From the NCBI RefSeq assembly GCF_026212465.1, contig NC_080050.1:31863570-31927569 (forward strand): DNA of 64,000 nucleotides. Direction: 5' to 3'. A program made the translations under genes and the position numbers. The DNA comes from Amaranthus tricolor (taxonomy: Eukaryota > Streptophyta > Magnoliopsida > Caryophyllales > Amaranthaceae). Positions within the stretch are counted from its first letter, which is position 1. Each line of letters opens with the position of its first letter. Of the stretch, positions 12,383 to 25,721 are shown in pieces. The notes beneath the pieces are model-generated. The model saw only the letters and a program-made list of their open reading frames with translations, was not told the origin of the DNA and did no database searches.

Positions 12383-15300
12383 TCAAACCACAAGGGGTTC
12401 TACTAAAGCTAAAGGCTTCGAAGGAGTTTCAAGATTCGTACTGTATGTTACTACCACTCCGATGAGAGCACAGACTGCTGGAACCAGACCCAAAGCATAT
12501 CTTGTAACTGAGAAAGATTGTACGGATGAATGAAGCCCTGTGGGATTTGATGAGACGTCTGTAAACCAAGCTTATAGCTGTAAGTTTACTTTATTGGAAG
12601 AATTGAAGCTTAATGTATAATAATACATAAAATTACAAAATGACAGTTTAACTTGTTTAATGGGGATGTTAGGAATCTGGCCATTAATGGTTGCCTTGTT
12701 AAACAAGCTGGTAGCATTTGCTTTTTCGTTAGCAATTAGTTACTGTGAAGATATTTGGTACAAATTAGTTGTGTGTTGGTTATTTATTAAAGATAAAGTA
12801 GGTAAGCCAAAAACTAGTAAAAAAGCTACTCAAAGTAGCTTTTCCGTTTAAGCTTAAAGTCAGCTTTTCAACGGTGATTAAAGTCAAAGTCATTTACCAG
12901 ATATTTTTTGGGTGTTTGACCAACCAAAAAGCCAAAAGACAGAAGTCAACCAAAAGTCCATTTACCAAACCACCTTTAACTTTATGTTTAAAGATGGAAA
13001 ATTTTCAAGAAAAATAAAGAAATAGATGGTCAACTAAAATGAAAGCCATAGTTATGAAGTAAATGGATGTAGAAAAGGAAGATACCAAGGATCAAAATGG
13101 AATTTAAAACTAGGAGTACTTACTACTCTGAAATGATTCCAATAAGTACAACACAATTCCACAGGATATTTTATCCATGAAGCTCAGCGATCCATACACA
13201 AAAGCACATCCATTCAGATCATGTCCAACAAGCACACTTTGCATGCCTATGCCAGTGACCTGTAGCAAAAATACCAAATTTAGTTAAGGTGCGAGAATGT
13301 TTCGATTGAGACAAGATATCCTTGGGTTCTATTAAGGCAAATACATTACTCCTAATATCTAAGTGAAAGAGCATAACGTCCATATAGCGAATGCAAGAAA
13401 GGAATTTGGAAAAAGAATATCATAAAATCTTCAATTGCTAAGTTAAAGAGCATAAAGTCCATAATAAATTTGATGTTGAATACTCTACTATGTTATTTGG
13501 GCATAAAGAGTTCTTGAAATGATAAGTACTCCCATATGTTTCTAATTAGGCTAGCAAAATTCCCATTATGATGATGCTAACTTGTAAATCATCTATCCAA
13601 TCCCAAGTTACACATCCTCCACAGCAGTGAACTAGTAGAATATTAATCAATTTAATAATTGCCAGTAACTAGTAGAACCATTTTTTTTATAAAATCTGGT
13701 GGTGGAGGAAGAAGGAACACATACCATTATCAGGGCATTTGCGATGCCGATGACAACAGAAATGAAATACATATAAACACTCAAGTTTTGAGGTAAAAAC
13801 AGAACTGCTGCACCACAAACTATCCAAAGAACACATCCAATAGAATAGAATGTCTTCAGGCGGTGACTTGGCCATGACATCTCCTATAAGAAAATAGACA
13901 AGTACTTGATAATTTCCATGTGGCCCAGGAGCAAGGAAAATTTTGAAAATAAAAATTCTACATAAGGCACCTGTAGAATAATGGATACGATGAAGCTGCA
14001 AATGTATATGATTGCTGGCACCTAAACATCATAAATTTCAAGAGTATATAAAAAAGAAACATATAAGAGAAAACCATGTTGAGGTGTAGCTGTAATTACC
14101 AGAGCTTTTGAAGATTGCGCCATTTCTAGGTCATTGATGACATAAAAGGCAAGAAATGACTGCAAAAAATAAAACATAACATGAGGAACATATGGAACCT
14201 GCTTCTTGCCAACAATCTGAATGACAGAAACCCTCTGGGATAGGATCATGAAGAAATCCGTACACCATAAAAATGCAACTTGAAAGAAATTACTACTCAC
14301 CTGAGAGACATTAGTAATCAGTCTCGTCAGTACATATACAACAGCCACCTGGTAGTAGAGAACTTTATGGAACCAGTAGGTCCATTCAATCCTAGCACAA
14401 ACTTTTCCGGGAAAGTGATCTTTCAATCTACAACAGGCAAAGGGAAAAAGTAGGGAAAGCCTTTGTTCAGAAAAGTGAACATCAAAAAGTGAAGTATCTA
14501 AAAAAGAAAGAAGAATAACAAAACTGATCCTAGGTCGTTGACATTACAAAAATAAGCCAAAAATAAAACAAATTGAAAGCATTATATTTTATCAACATGT
14601 GTTTTCCAACGGAGGCCAAAATGAGAAAGGAATTAGACTACCATAGTCTTAAAATACATATGTGGTGCGTAAAGTATCAAACTATCTAAAACATATTCTC
14701 CAGACACAAAAAGCAACACACCTGGGTTCTTTAGTTCCCACGTGGAAGATAGAGACAAAGCAGCATCCAATAAAAATGGACACATAAGCGATCCAGCGAT
14801 ACTGCAGAAGGAAGCAGGTCAATTTGATCATCCCGAAACATGCCTTCTTTAAAATAATAAGCTTAGCAATTTCATACCTGATTTTCTATATCAATATGGG
14901 CCCTTGATTTATCAAGGCCAAAGAAAACAAAGGCCACTGCGTACAAGCTTAGATTTGCAACCTATACATATATTTAGGGCCAAACTGAATAAGGAGTAGA
15001 GAAGGCAATGGAAGCTTCAATATAATCAGAAGGTCAGAAAACTATAGTAGAGAAGATTTAAGAGCTTCACCATAGTAAATGCATTCCGACAGCTGGCTAG
15101 CACGACTCTGCTCGTCGAATTCAATGTCATACAGTTGACCATAGACCTTAACCAAACCAAAGAATGTCACTAATTTGAAAAACTCGCAAAATTCAACATA
15201 ATTCCTTTGTCAAATACATCATAATACTTGAATAGTTAAGAGTACGAATTATAATGAGTGAGTACGTTACATGTGTGACACTTGAGTAGCAGCCCAACCA

Positions 15301-17991
15301 ATATTGAAAATGGCTGCAAAAAGGCTGTATCCAATTGTCTCTAGAGTAGTTGAATCGGTACCAAATATTTTGCATGGTATACAACCACCAAAAACTGAAG
15401 AAAATGAAACAGCAACTAGCAAAGATCCAGCACCATGCCATAATTTGAAGTGTCCAAACCGATCTATCTAGCATACAGTGAAATGAAGAAACACAAATAA
15501 AAGATGGTTCACTTATCGTACAGAGGAGAGAAATTATAATAAATGTTCATCAACTTCCAAACTCAGTCTCTCACCAAATGTAGCAATCTATTGGATCATA
15601 ATTGATAATCAATTTATCACTTGCTATGATATACTATTATTGCTAAGAAATGTACATTAGCAATAAAAGTTAAAAACTGTATGTAATGATGAAGGCTAGA
15701 AACGAAATTACACGGTAAAGACATCAACTTCACTAGATACACCAGACATCTGATTCATTATGTAATTTAATCCTTGATGTACATAGTCAATGATTCTATG
15801 AGAAAAAACTATTTCTACTAGACTTCAATAGGCAATTTAAGGCTTCACGTCATGGTGCAAAATATGGGCTACATACCCGCATTGTGATGGCATGGTAATT
15901 ATTTTTGAGGTCGCTACAATGTAGGCCGCAACAATTGCAAAACATAACGTACTGACCACAAAAGTAGTTTCACGATCGTTCATAGAGCAAAAAAGTGGCT
16001 TTAGTCGCAGTCGTGGTAACTGATGCGAAACTGCTTCGATGGTCAATGCAGATGCTATCACGGTTGTCTATGGCTATTCCAGTGGCAGAGAGCTCGGAAA
16101 CCTTTACAATATTTTATGTGAACAATATTTGCAATATCTTGTTAGTGAAACCGTGACCGCGTACGAGATTTTCCACTACGCTTCAGGTGTGTGTGCATAC
16201 GTGTGTGTAAGTTTATGCACATAGATAGACTCACTCTTAAAAGTCAATCACTAATTTGTAGAATCAACTAATGCAATCAGTAAAAATAATTAGTTATTGC
16301 AATAACTAAATCCAAACTGCAATACAGAAAAATTTCAACAGAGGGAGTATCATCAACAAGCTAAATGAAAAACAAAGTATAAGGGACGAGTAATGCAACT
16401 TTTAGCTAGAAACAAACAAGTTGCTACAATACCAGCTCGCCAGAAAATGCAGTCATGAAACCATCAGCTACTTGTCCACTAAGCATCACAACCGCAGCAT
16501 CCCTATATCAACATGGAACATTGAGGCAGTGAAAGTTAACATTCACAAATCATTGGCACACATATTCATGAGATAATAAGGGTACATACAGCTAATAATA
16601 GGAAAAACCAAAAGAAACACCAATTTATTAAATTGAACTTCCTTAGTTAAGCTCTTGATATTAGCTCTCTGTCCATAAGTGATAAGACAGCAATAACTAA
16701 AGTCGTAACTCGTTACAATGTCCGAATTAGAGATATCACAAAAGATCTAAGCAACTTCCCATGGATACAGGATCAGGAAATGGAGGTGTGTCATCCATTT
16801 GAACAAAGTTGAATCATTCAACATAGAAGAATATTTTACAGTCGTAGTAAATAATTTAAATCAAACATCTCTTTAACTTGTGAACCACCAACTAATTTGT
16901 AAAGTAGCACGTCTACTAGTTCCTTCTATAAAATTGGATAGTTATATTACTCGGAGCTTCCTTGTTTTTCGACAAAGCAGAATCAGTGTTCATTTATAGG
17001 CCAAGCTTGTATCACATGTACTTTATATTTAACTCAAGTTTATTCACAGAAATATAGCTGCCCAACCACCTCATGTCAACTGCCAACAACACAAGCCGCT
17101 TGTCCTTTTCATTCAAGTATGTCATGGAAACAGGTCAAACTAAACAAATGAAAAACTCAAATTGATTCAGGTATGATTTACATGACAAGATGACACTTGA
17201 ACACTTAGTTTTCACTCATTTGAAGACCAAGGAGAAACTCAATGCCACAATTCGTGATTAATGTCTTGAACCACTGGTATTATGACTACGCACTCATCCA
17301 AGGTCACAGGAGAAATTCAAAGCCAATATTTCATTATTTCGATTTCAAGTCTTGGATCCAGGACTACTTGCAGTTTTGTGAGTACTAAATAATAAGAAAC
17401 TTAAGAGTCAAGTTTCCACAGTCCATTGCTCATTTCAGAAATCAAGTTGACAATATTTTAGAGCCATAGCACATTTTATCACCATGATCAAATCTCTAAT
17501 GAAGAGAACTTCTATGTAATCAAATAGATAGAGAAACCAACATCAGTTCCCTTTTACTGGTCTTAGTGTATAATGTGCAAATATGTCATTAGTACCCCTT
17601 TACTGGTCCTAGAGTATATAACATCATTGCATCCTTACCAATGCTATCTTACAACTATCTCATCGTTCGCTTCCAAAAAGATCAACTTTGAATGACAAGA
17701 ACAAACTAAAATTGCATTTAAATTGAACTATCTGATCTACCACCAAACATGCAATCGCTTTTAATTGGAAAAGAAGTAAAAGACATGATATAATATTCAC
17801 AAAAAATCATAAAGTTGAAAAGCATACCCTGGGGAGAGTCCTATATCTGTCAGGAAGACCAACAAGTATGTGAACCAACAAGCAGATGTAATGTCATTAA
17901 GCATGTGACCCACACCATAAACGAACACCGGCCATCGTCCAAGTGGCCTGTTGAGTGATTCTTCATCGTCCACCTCTACTTCATTGGTCAT
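12383..17991 (-). CDS. MFSD12-like major facilitator superfamily transporter
   Basis: Multi-pass membrane transporter. The animal member MFSD12 imports cysteine into lysosomes and melanosomes; the substrate of the plant proteins is not established. Twelve exons (minus strand): 17991-17828, 16502-16433, 15467-15271, 15146-15071, 14961-14878, 14801-14722, 14427-14301, 14159-14100, 14021-13971, 13883-13725, 13259-13127, 12558-12383. All have GT-AG borders and the phases close to 458 residues. The start MTNEVEVDDEE is followed by YGVGHMLNDITSACWFTYLLVFL (first membrane segment), then DAAVVMLSGQVADGF with the MFS loop 2-3 motif, a DRFGHFKLWH loop, GWAATQVSHMSMVNC, TNVSQSFLAFYVINDLEMAQSSKAL, and the last segment before a short acidic tail. 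A leader intron is likely upstream. The fold assignment is firm; the function is inferred from the family. Confidence 0.92.
15880..16175. repeat. GC-richer repeat copy in MFSD12-like intron 2
   Basis: Stands out from the AT-rich intron by repeated GTCGC, GCGGT-like and CACGGT words. It resembles patches at 28040-28110, 29505-29760, 51375-51545 and 57085-57315. Opposing open frames of 61 and 74 codons here are not gene-like. Confidence 0.5.
16503..17827 (-). other. MFSD12-like intron 1
   Basis: A 1.3-kb intron of unique-looking AT-rich sequence. I see no gene or clear transposon in it. Confidence 0.7.
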
Positions 17992-18033
17992 GATTTTGTG
18001 GAAAATAAATCACGATTGGGCTTAAATGCCTGT

Positions 18034-19200
18034 TAAATTGTAGTATTACAGCCCAGTTATCAGGAAACACAATTTTAATTACATGCAATGCATCTTCAGA
18101 AACAGATTCCAATTATTTTTTATTCTTTATCTTTAATTACAGCTTCTTATGCATAATGAACACATACACAGACCAATTACAGCAAAGGTTGTTGCATAAA
18201 CAGCATTTACACTTTTAGAGGAAGTTGAACAACAAGCAAATCCACGGTTGCACAGCATCAGGTTCTGATGGGTAACCAGGAATTCAATAATGATATCAAT
18301 GAATAAAATCCACTATATATAATTCATGCTTCCTTATTCCTGGTTCAAAATTAGCATAACTAATGACAAAAGTTGCTCCTAGATCCTGTTTCCCAAACAA
18401 AAAACTTAAAAGTTCCTCAACTCATAAACGACATAAGTAATGTCCAGCACTATGAAAACTATGAAATTTGTAAAAAAAAAACTATCACTTCATATCACAG
18501 TGCCCTCTGGGGCTCCTCTAAACTCCATAACCGATTCAAAATTTCCATGATTCGAAATGATTCTTCTCCTATAGAAACAACAAATCAACAATGATTCTAT
18601 CAAATTAGAATTCAACTTCAATAAGAAAGAGCATGAATATTATTGGCATATAAAAATTTGGCGGTGCCATTTTTAACAGTATACATCATTCAAAGCTACA
18701 CAAAATGCAGCAAATTAATCAAATTCAAAAATTCAAAGATTTGATTCAGCCTTTTCAGTTCATAACATCAATTCCTAGTCTGGGTCATCAAATGATAACT
18801 AAATAAGCAGCAAAAAAAATCAACTAGTTTCCACGAAAGATTCAAAAAGAAATTAAGAGAAGATTAAGAATCATACTAGTGATAGATAGAAAAGACCGAA
18901 TTTTTTTTCTCCGAGAAGTAGCAATTGTGGATTTGTGGGAGTATCTTTAAAAAATGGAATCTAGCATTTAATTTTAATTAGTAAGACATTTCTTTTTCTA
19001 GGAGCCCATAAAAAATCAAGATAAGCGACGAAAAGGATAGAGAGAATCTGTAACGTGAGGTAGTGGAGCAAGCAAAGAAGAAACAGAAAGAAAAAAAAAT
19101 GGGTCGAAGAGGAGAGAGAAAGACGGCTGATAATTGATATTGACATATTGATTCAACAAGTAGACACCTTTGGGGTATAGGGATAGAAAAATGGTACTTC
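18034..19200 (-). promoter_or_regulatory. Probable 5' leader and leader intron of the MFSD12-like gene
   Basis: Upstream of the ATG a TTTAACAG acceptor (minus strand, exon resuming near 18033) and an ACTA/GTATGATT donor near 18876 would remove a leader intron of about 840 bases. The DNA beyond, 18880-19200, is TC-rich on the minus strand, like a 5' UTR. Splice sites were chosen by eye; a cDNA would settle it. Confidence 0.45.
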
Positions 19201-19229
19201 AACTCTGGAGGCAGAGTTACGTGACAGCA

Positions 19230-22200
19230 AAGAAGATAAAAAGATAATAGGGAATTGCGACAAATGGTGAATAACCTTCAATTATGTGGCCCTGCAAAAT
19301 TGGAATTTGAGTAGACATCATCTACTTTTATTCTAATTTTTGACGAACAGATAGAAGAATGCAACGTAAGAATATGAGCCAAATATAGAGCATTTCTTTG
19401 ATTCTTATCTTAATTTGATAAAAGATGGCTCAGATTGAATATTTGTACTTCTGTAGAAAAGTACAGAGTATAGATTATAAAATTATAAAGCATCTTCAAC
19501 GGATTCTAATCATGTCTATTTTTCATTGGCAAGAAACAATCACTTTTTTAAAAAAAATTTAATTGTCATAGATTATTAATAAATTATAACTCTTTGATTT
19601 ACATTAGACTCCTAATCCGCCCTAGATAGAAGTTTAGGTCTCAAACATTACTAATATTGGAATAAGAAAGTGTTGTATAAGGGGTTTAAGAGAACACAAA
19701 TTCTTCAGAGAGACGGTTTTTTTGTCTCTAATTGGACCGTCTCATTATATTTTCATTTTTTAATATATTTTTCAAAATATTATAAGTAGGTATTAAGAAT
19801 GATATAAGTAGACATTTAAGATATTAAAAGTAGACATTAAAAATACGATAAGTAAGCATGATCTCAAGAGACTAGCTGTTAAGATAATATTGATCAATCG
19901 TAATATTGAACTTTAGCAACAACTTTAGTTTCTATGAATTTCTGGCTCCATATTTTAATCTACTAATAATCAATTAGACAAATCATCAAAATAAAGCATT
20001 GATATATTGATATCAATTGGTAGACTTTTTCAAATCTGTCAAATCGATCTAATAACATCAAAAATTTATTAAAAAATTGCATTTTACTTGCTTGCTATCT
20101 CTCATTTTGCATTATTTTTTATTTTTGACAATATTTTATTATTTTATTTTTATTCTATCCACACATTCTAACTTTTTTATTTGTAATCTATACATTTCAT
20201 TCACACTTCATTTATTAATTACTTCTATTATCAAACATTTACATTTTCCTTGAAAATAAATTACTTTCTCATTGCTATTATTATAGAGGGACAGAGAAAT
20301 AACTCAAATTAAACAATAAGTTCCTTTGTTTCTTTTTTATATTACCATAAAGAATGTAAATGCGAATTAAAAAAAGATAACTCTTTTAGATGATGGAGAT
20401 ATTATTTTATTAAACAATAAAGTTAATGACAAAAGTGGAGACATTAAGTATTAAAATAATAAAATAAAATAAATCTAAAATATTAAAAAATATTAAAATA
20501 AAATTAATGACGTATGAAGATCATAAAAATTATAAACATGTTTAAATTAAGTTAGTGGAAAACGTGTAGGAACTATAAACATTAAAAATATTAAAATTTA
20601 GGGTATTAAGGCTAATTATTATATCTAAAAATATAATATAAATAAAAATGTTGTTTAGAAAAACAATAAAAAAACTATTCAAAATAAAAAATATAAGAAC
20701 ATCAAATACAAAGAAAAGATATCTCATAATTTTGATGAATATTTAAGAGGACAATAACCATACTGTTTTCAAATCAACCTATTAACATAATTGAGAAAAA
20801 TATCATATTTTGGCACTACGAGGCAAACGCAAACCAACACAAACTCATTCAATGATTCAACCAAGGATATGATATTATACTCCTCAATTAAGGCCAATAA
20901 AAGAAGGGGTTTATCTAATTTAGGTTAAGAGACATTACTTACTTTGCTTAATTAACTTATTTAATATATAATTCTAAAAAAAATTATTCTTATATAATAT
21001 TTACAATAAGTAATACAGATTAATAGATACAAAATTACTATGTCAAAGAGAATATATAAGATAAAACTCTTAAAAAATGTTGGTTAATTAATTAATACTA
21101 TAATTAATAATCTCCACCTTGTGACATGGATTAGACATACCGGTAAAAAAAATACTATGAGCGGAATTAAAATGGAGTAACTAAGGCAGCTAGCAAGTCA
21201 AGAAATGCATCACGAAAAAAATAAAGATAATTGAATTTGACTTTCTAGATACAATTTGAGTTGGTAGTATTGAATATTGATGGTTCCATCTACTTCATTT
21301 TTCCTATTAAATTTCAAATATTATCTAGTCCGTATTATATTCCGATCCTACATGGACCACAGTCCATACAGGGAAATTTGTATATTTAGCCGGTAAAAGT
21401 CGAGTATTTAGTTTCTATTTGACTAATTTTAGTTTTTAATTTGAGGAGTATGACGTATCTGCTTAGAGCTTCTGTTGTAACTAGAATAAATGGTAAAAAA
21501 TTTTAATCAATAACCGTGATTTGTAAATTATTAAAAAAACCAACAGAACTCTCACCCTATCAAATTCTATTATATAAGAGTAATTTATTAATCTCATAAA
21601 TAACTGTTATTTACTAAGACCTTCTCGTAGACAGGAACCAATATTTCAAAAGTTAATTGATGGACAAGAATAATGGCATCTTGGCAAATGGATTACCTCA
21701 ACAAAATATTTTATTATTCCGAGGGAAGTTCCTAATTAGTTCACGATAAAACAAGGATTAATTGATAAGCATGAATTTAAATAAGGAATCAAATTTAAAC
21801 TAGTAAATTATAAAACTATAGAAAATTGATGAAAATAACTTGAGTTCATTGTTTACTAATTAAAATAAGTCAATTGTTCATTACCTTTCAAAAAACAAAA
21901 AAGACGATACATTAAAAATCAATTCTAATCACCTTAATTTTACTATTTAAGTTAATTTTTATTAGATTTAAAAAAAAAACAAAGTTAATTTTAATTAAAT
22001 AATAAAACTTATAAAGAAAGTGATATTAATTTTACATAGACATAGTGATATTACTATTTTATAATTATTATAGATACTATTATTTTCAAAATGAATTAAA
22101 GACCAATAAAGGACACCTAATCTAGATAGATCTCACGTTAAGTGTTCTAAAATTTAAAATAATATAGTCATAAAGTATAACCACAAAAGGGCCTTAATAA

Positions 22201-22440
22201 TTAGTTAATTGCTGGATTACACCTATAATGCAGACAAAGTTAGCAATATTATAAGAAATTAATTACTCTAATAGCCTAGATTTAGTAGTGATTAGATTAG
22301 ATGAAACAGAGGAACAAAATAATACTATATTTGGTAATAATCAAAACGCCTTAACAGTTTAGGACTACCAAATTTAGATATTTTCAAATTAGTTCTTAAA
22401 TTTACTTTTATTTATTTAAATCGATCATAATTTAACCAGA
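19230..22440. other. AT-rich intergenic DNA without recognised gene
   Basis: Very AT-rich. Around 19700-19870 there is a short repeat in which GTAGACATTAA-like words recur every 20-25 bases next to GAGACGGT, a decayed repeat of unknown class. One copy of a dispersed repeat lies at about 21511-21632. No coding sequence is supported. Confidence 0.5.
21511..21632 (+). repeat. Dispersed repeat, copy 1 of 3
   Basis: The core CTCACCCTATCAAATTCTA is followed by a variable GTAATTTATTAA block and a TTATTTACTAAGACCTT end. The same order of blocks occurs on the minus strand at 23105-23315 and on the plus strand at 54222-54310. Confidence 0.6.
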
Positions 22441-22449
22441 AAATTGTTC

Positions 22450-22950
22450 ATTAACATTGATGCACAAGTAATGGCAATCGCGAACCAAAAACTAACCACG
22501 CGAAGATCGTAATTCGTATGCAGTTAACGCCTCCTCCTGCTCAGAAATTGCCGCCAAAATTCACAGTAAATTTGACCTACAAATCCCGATCGAAAGAAAA
22601 AAGTCGCCTGCTCAGAAATTGCCGCAAAAAGTTTGACCTAATTTTAAATCTCAATGCAAAGAAAAAAAAATATCAAAATGAAATGAAAATCAAACCTCGT
22701 TAAAATTGTTGATGAATATCGAAAATTGATGCCGCCGCCATAGAAATCGGTGCTGCAATTACATGCGCAGTGCAAATGGCGATTGAATAGAGAATTCTTA
22801 ATGGAGAGGGAAAAGGGGGGATTAAAGATTTTCGTGGCTTCAAGTTTGGGCCAATAAGGATGATGACATTCTGACACAGTAGTATAAAGTGGACCCTGAC
22901 ATGGTCAATTTCTGGTATGGTACGGTGCGTTTTATAGTGTCTAAAATGAA
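22450..22950 (-). promoter_or_regulatory. Orphan promoter/5'-exon-like patch
   Basis: GC-richer island in AT-rich DNA. Read on the minus strand it has a GGCCCA/CCAAT-like segment, a pyrimidine-rich leader, an ATG GCG GCG GCA start near 22742 whose frame stops after 13 codons, and a donor-like GAG/GTTTGA. No coding exons follow downstream that I recognise. A 19-base unit (CCTGCTCAGAAATTGCCGC) occurs twice, at 22536-22554 and 22607-22625. It may be a relic or an alternative first exon; function unknown. Confidence 0.35.
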
Positions 22951-23104
22951 GACTAGATTCAAGAATCATATTTAAATATCTAACATTCTAACTAGATTCA
23001 ACTCCTGTGCTTTTCTCTTTTTATTGAAACAATATCCATGTTATTTCAGATTATGACAATATAAGGTTATCCAATTTATTATATTAATTTCGGAAAAATT
23101 TACG

Positions 23105-23315
23105 ATTAATAGTGATATTTCTACTAGAAAAATATTAGAGAAGATCTAAGTAAATAAAGATAATTTCTAAAATTAATAAATTACTCATATGTAATAGCAT
23201 TTGATAGGGTGGGAGTTTAGTGATTTTAATTAACCTTTTTTGGTTTTGTTTGTTTTATTATTATTATTATTATTTATTTATTTATTTTCTTTTTTTATAG
23301 TTATTTACAAATCAT
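23105..23315 (-). repeat. Dispersed repeat, copy 2 of 3
   Basis: Reverse-complement relative of the copies at 21511 and 54222, with CCACCCTATCAAATGCTA and the following TTATTTACTTAGATCTT block. It contains an (ATT)n run at its outer side. Confidence 0.55.
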
Positions 23316-23401
23316 ATTTATTCATTAGGAACTATTGGAAATGCTATTATCAGTAGCAACAAATACAATGGAATGAAGGAGTATTTCAGTTGGAGAATAT
23401 A

Positions 23402-23664
23402 CTCCCTCCAATTCATCACTAATGTCCCATTTGTTTTTTGGACACTATTTATCTCTTACTGTTAATTTGTATTTTATTATTAATCTATAAGTTAAAACAT
23501 AGTCAAGAGGGATCTTGTTTGATTCGTCTCAATGCAAGGGTTATTTATATCAACTTTTCATAATTAATAATTATATACAATTAGAGATATTAAGAATTGA
23601 ATAAATGTATTGAATAGGTGCATAAAAGTAAATTGAACATTAGGAGTGAACTAGAAGGGTATAT
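23402..23664 (+). mobile_element. Stowaway-type MITE, decayed right end
   Basis: Starts with CTCCCTCCAATTCATCAC after a TA. It shares its internal sequence with the intact copy at 25463-25721 (the TCTATAAGTTAAAACATAG block and the GATC..TTGATTCGTCT block). The right terminus is eroded. Confidence 0.75.
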
Positions 23665-24713
23665 AACTTCTTATGAAAGATATTAGATTGGATTTTTACT
23701 TGTCTTTATTCTTTCTTTAATTTATCCAATGATAAAAAAAATTGTAGATTTGCATCTTAAGCTAATTATAACCTTAAAAACATATTTACTCCTATATTGA
23801 ATAGATAGAATCATGAGGTTTATAGGATTTGAAAATTTTAGACTTTACATCTAGAGCTTGTTCATGCATCAACGTTTTCAAATGGAAGTCAATTGATTTT
23901 CACTTTATTATTGTTTTCACTTTAATATATTTGCAATTTTAAGAAAATTGATGGGTTTGGTTCTAAGGTTAAGAAAATGGGTCTAATTGTACCTAAAATT
24001 GGTCTAATGTAGATGTAAAAACAATCATGAATTTGGTCGGGTATAATCTAAAGTGGGTCTAATTCAGAATTGGTATAAGTTTGAATTTAGCTTTGAAAAT
24101 ACTAAAATGTTAACTTAGTTATTCTTTGTTACATCTAACTATCGAGTCTCAAAAAAAATGAGACTCGCACCTTTAAAATAGAATTGGGTCTAATTAAGAC
24201 ATGCCCATTAAAATTAGAGATATGATAGGAGATATAAACTTGATAATTGAAATTTAGAAAATAACATGTTTTGATAATGTAGTTGTCCTTACGTGGGTGA
24301 GCTTTCAAAAATATAATAAATTATATGAGTAGCAATCTATAATAAAGAATAAAATAGAAATTCAAAATTGATTATTCAAATCTAGGAGAAAAAAGCATAT
24401 GTTTGCAATCTAATTTTTGGTTCAAAATAATGATGCTTGGTTTGATCATTCCTACCTTCTTTTCTTGAAATCAAAAGTCTTTTAAATAAATAAACACTAC
24501 TTTCTGATTATAATAATGAATTTGTATTAAAATGATTTATTAAGTTATATGTCTTCTTATTTATTTATTTATTTTATGTGACGTGTCAGATGATGTAATC
24601 TATCAAGGATAAATTGAAAACAATATACTTATTCATTATAAATTTACTAACAAGAGTAAAATATATTGTATATATTTGACCTTTTAAATTCTTATTAATT
24701 AGACTGTTTTTTT

Positions 24714-25371
24714 AGAAAAATTCTACATGGTTGCATCTAATTTTCATGAAACGTCAGTGGTAGCATCCAATTTATGCACTTTCTAACTGCCGTAGCATTT
24801 TCCGTTAAATTCTTCTTAATTTTTGTTTAACTCATTATTTTGTAAGATTGTTCCACGTGGTAGCATCCAGCTTTTGCTCTTAAATATTTAATTCACTATT
24901 TTAACTTTTAATTCACCAATTAATTTATCAACGCCCTTAAATATTATAACAATTTTATTTTCATTCAAATTATTGACATTATAAAGTTCATAAAGTACAT
25001 TATAAACACTAATAAATAATTGAAAATGCGCATTTTATAAGCTCAAAAGGTGTATTTCATAAGTTCAAAAAGTGCATTCCAAGCACGAATGCATATATAC
25101 TTAATTGTTACAATATTTAAGGGCATTGATAAATTGATCGGTGAATTAAAAGTTAAAATGGTGAATCAAACATTTGAGAGCAAAAACTGGATACTACCAC
25201 GTGGAAAAATCTTACAAAATGATGAATTAAACGGAAATTAACAAGAATTTAATGGAAAATGCTACGGCAGTTAGAAAGTGCATAAACTAGAGGCTACCAT
25301 GTGGAAAAATCTTACAAAAGTGCTACCACTGGCGTTTTATGAAAATTAAATGCTATTATATGAAATTTTCC
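24714..25371. mobile_element. Foldback element with long terminal inverted repeats
   Basis: The two outer parts, each about 240 bases, are inverted copies of each other. The left arm has CAGTGGTAGCATCC, CTAACTGCCGTAGCATTTTCC and CACGTGGTAGCATCC. The right arm carries their reverse complements in mirrored order. Between them is a short AT-rich loop region. No transposase is present, so this is a non-autonomous element, probably of MULE or foldback type (class inferred). Confidence 0.8.
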
Positions 25372-25462
25372 TTTTTTTATTATAATAGACTATATAAAAT
25401 AACTAATTAAATTATGTACGCTTTTTATTTATTTCATATGAAATTTCAAATAATATTTACTA

Positions 25463-25721
25463 CTCCCTCCTATTCACCTTAGATGTCCCATTTACTTTTA
25501 AGACACTATTTATTTATCACTTTTAAATTGCATTTTATTATTAATCTATAAGTTAAAACATAGTCATGTAGGATCTTATTTGATTCATTTTGATGTAAAG
25601 ATTATTAATATCAACTTTTTATAATTTTTAATTATACATAACTCAATATATTAAGTATTGAATAAGTGCATTAGATAGAGTGCATAAAGTAAATGGGACA
25701 CTTAAACCGAATAGGAGGGAG
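25463..25721. mobile_element. Stowaway-type MITE, intact ends
   Basis: A 259-bp element bounded by TA duplications at 25461-25462 and 25722-25723. The left end CTCCCTCCTATTC mirrors the right end GAATAGGAGGGAG, and the inverted match extends through the GTCCCATTTAC segment. Length, TA target and CTCCCTCC ends fit Stowaway MITEs moved by Tc1/mariner transposases. Confidence 0.88.

Noticed and set aside
15837..16224. Opposing frames of 74 and 61 codons in MFSD12-like intron 2
   Set aside because: They fall within a GC-richer repeat patch, lack any known motif and sit on both strands, which is typical of repeat DNA.
22518..22703. A 61-codon plus-strand frame rich in Lys and Pro
   Set aside because: It overlaps the promoter-like patch and its repeated 19-base unit; no domain and opposite to the suggested transcript direction.
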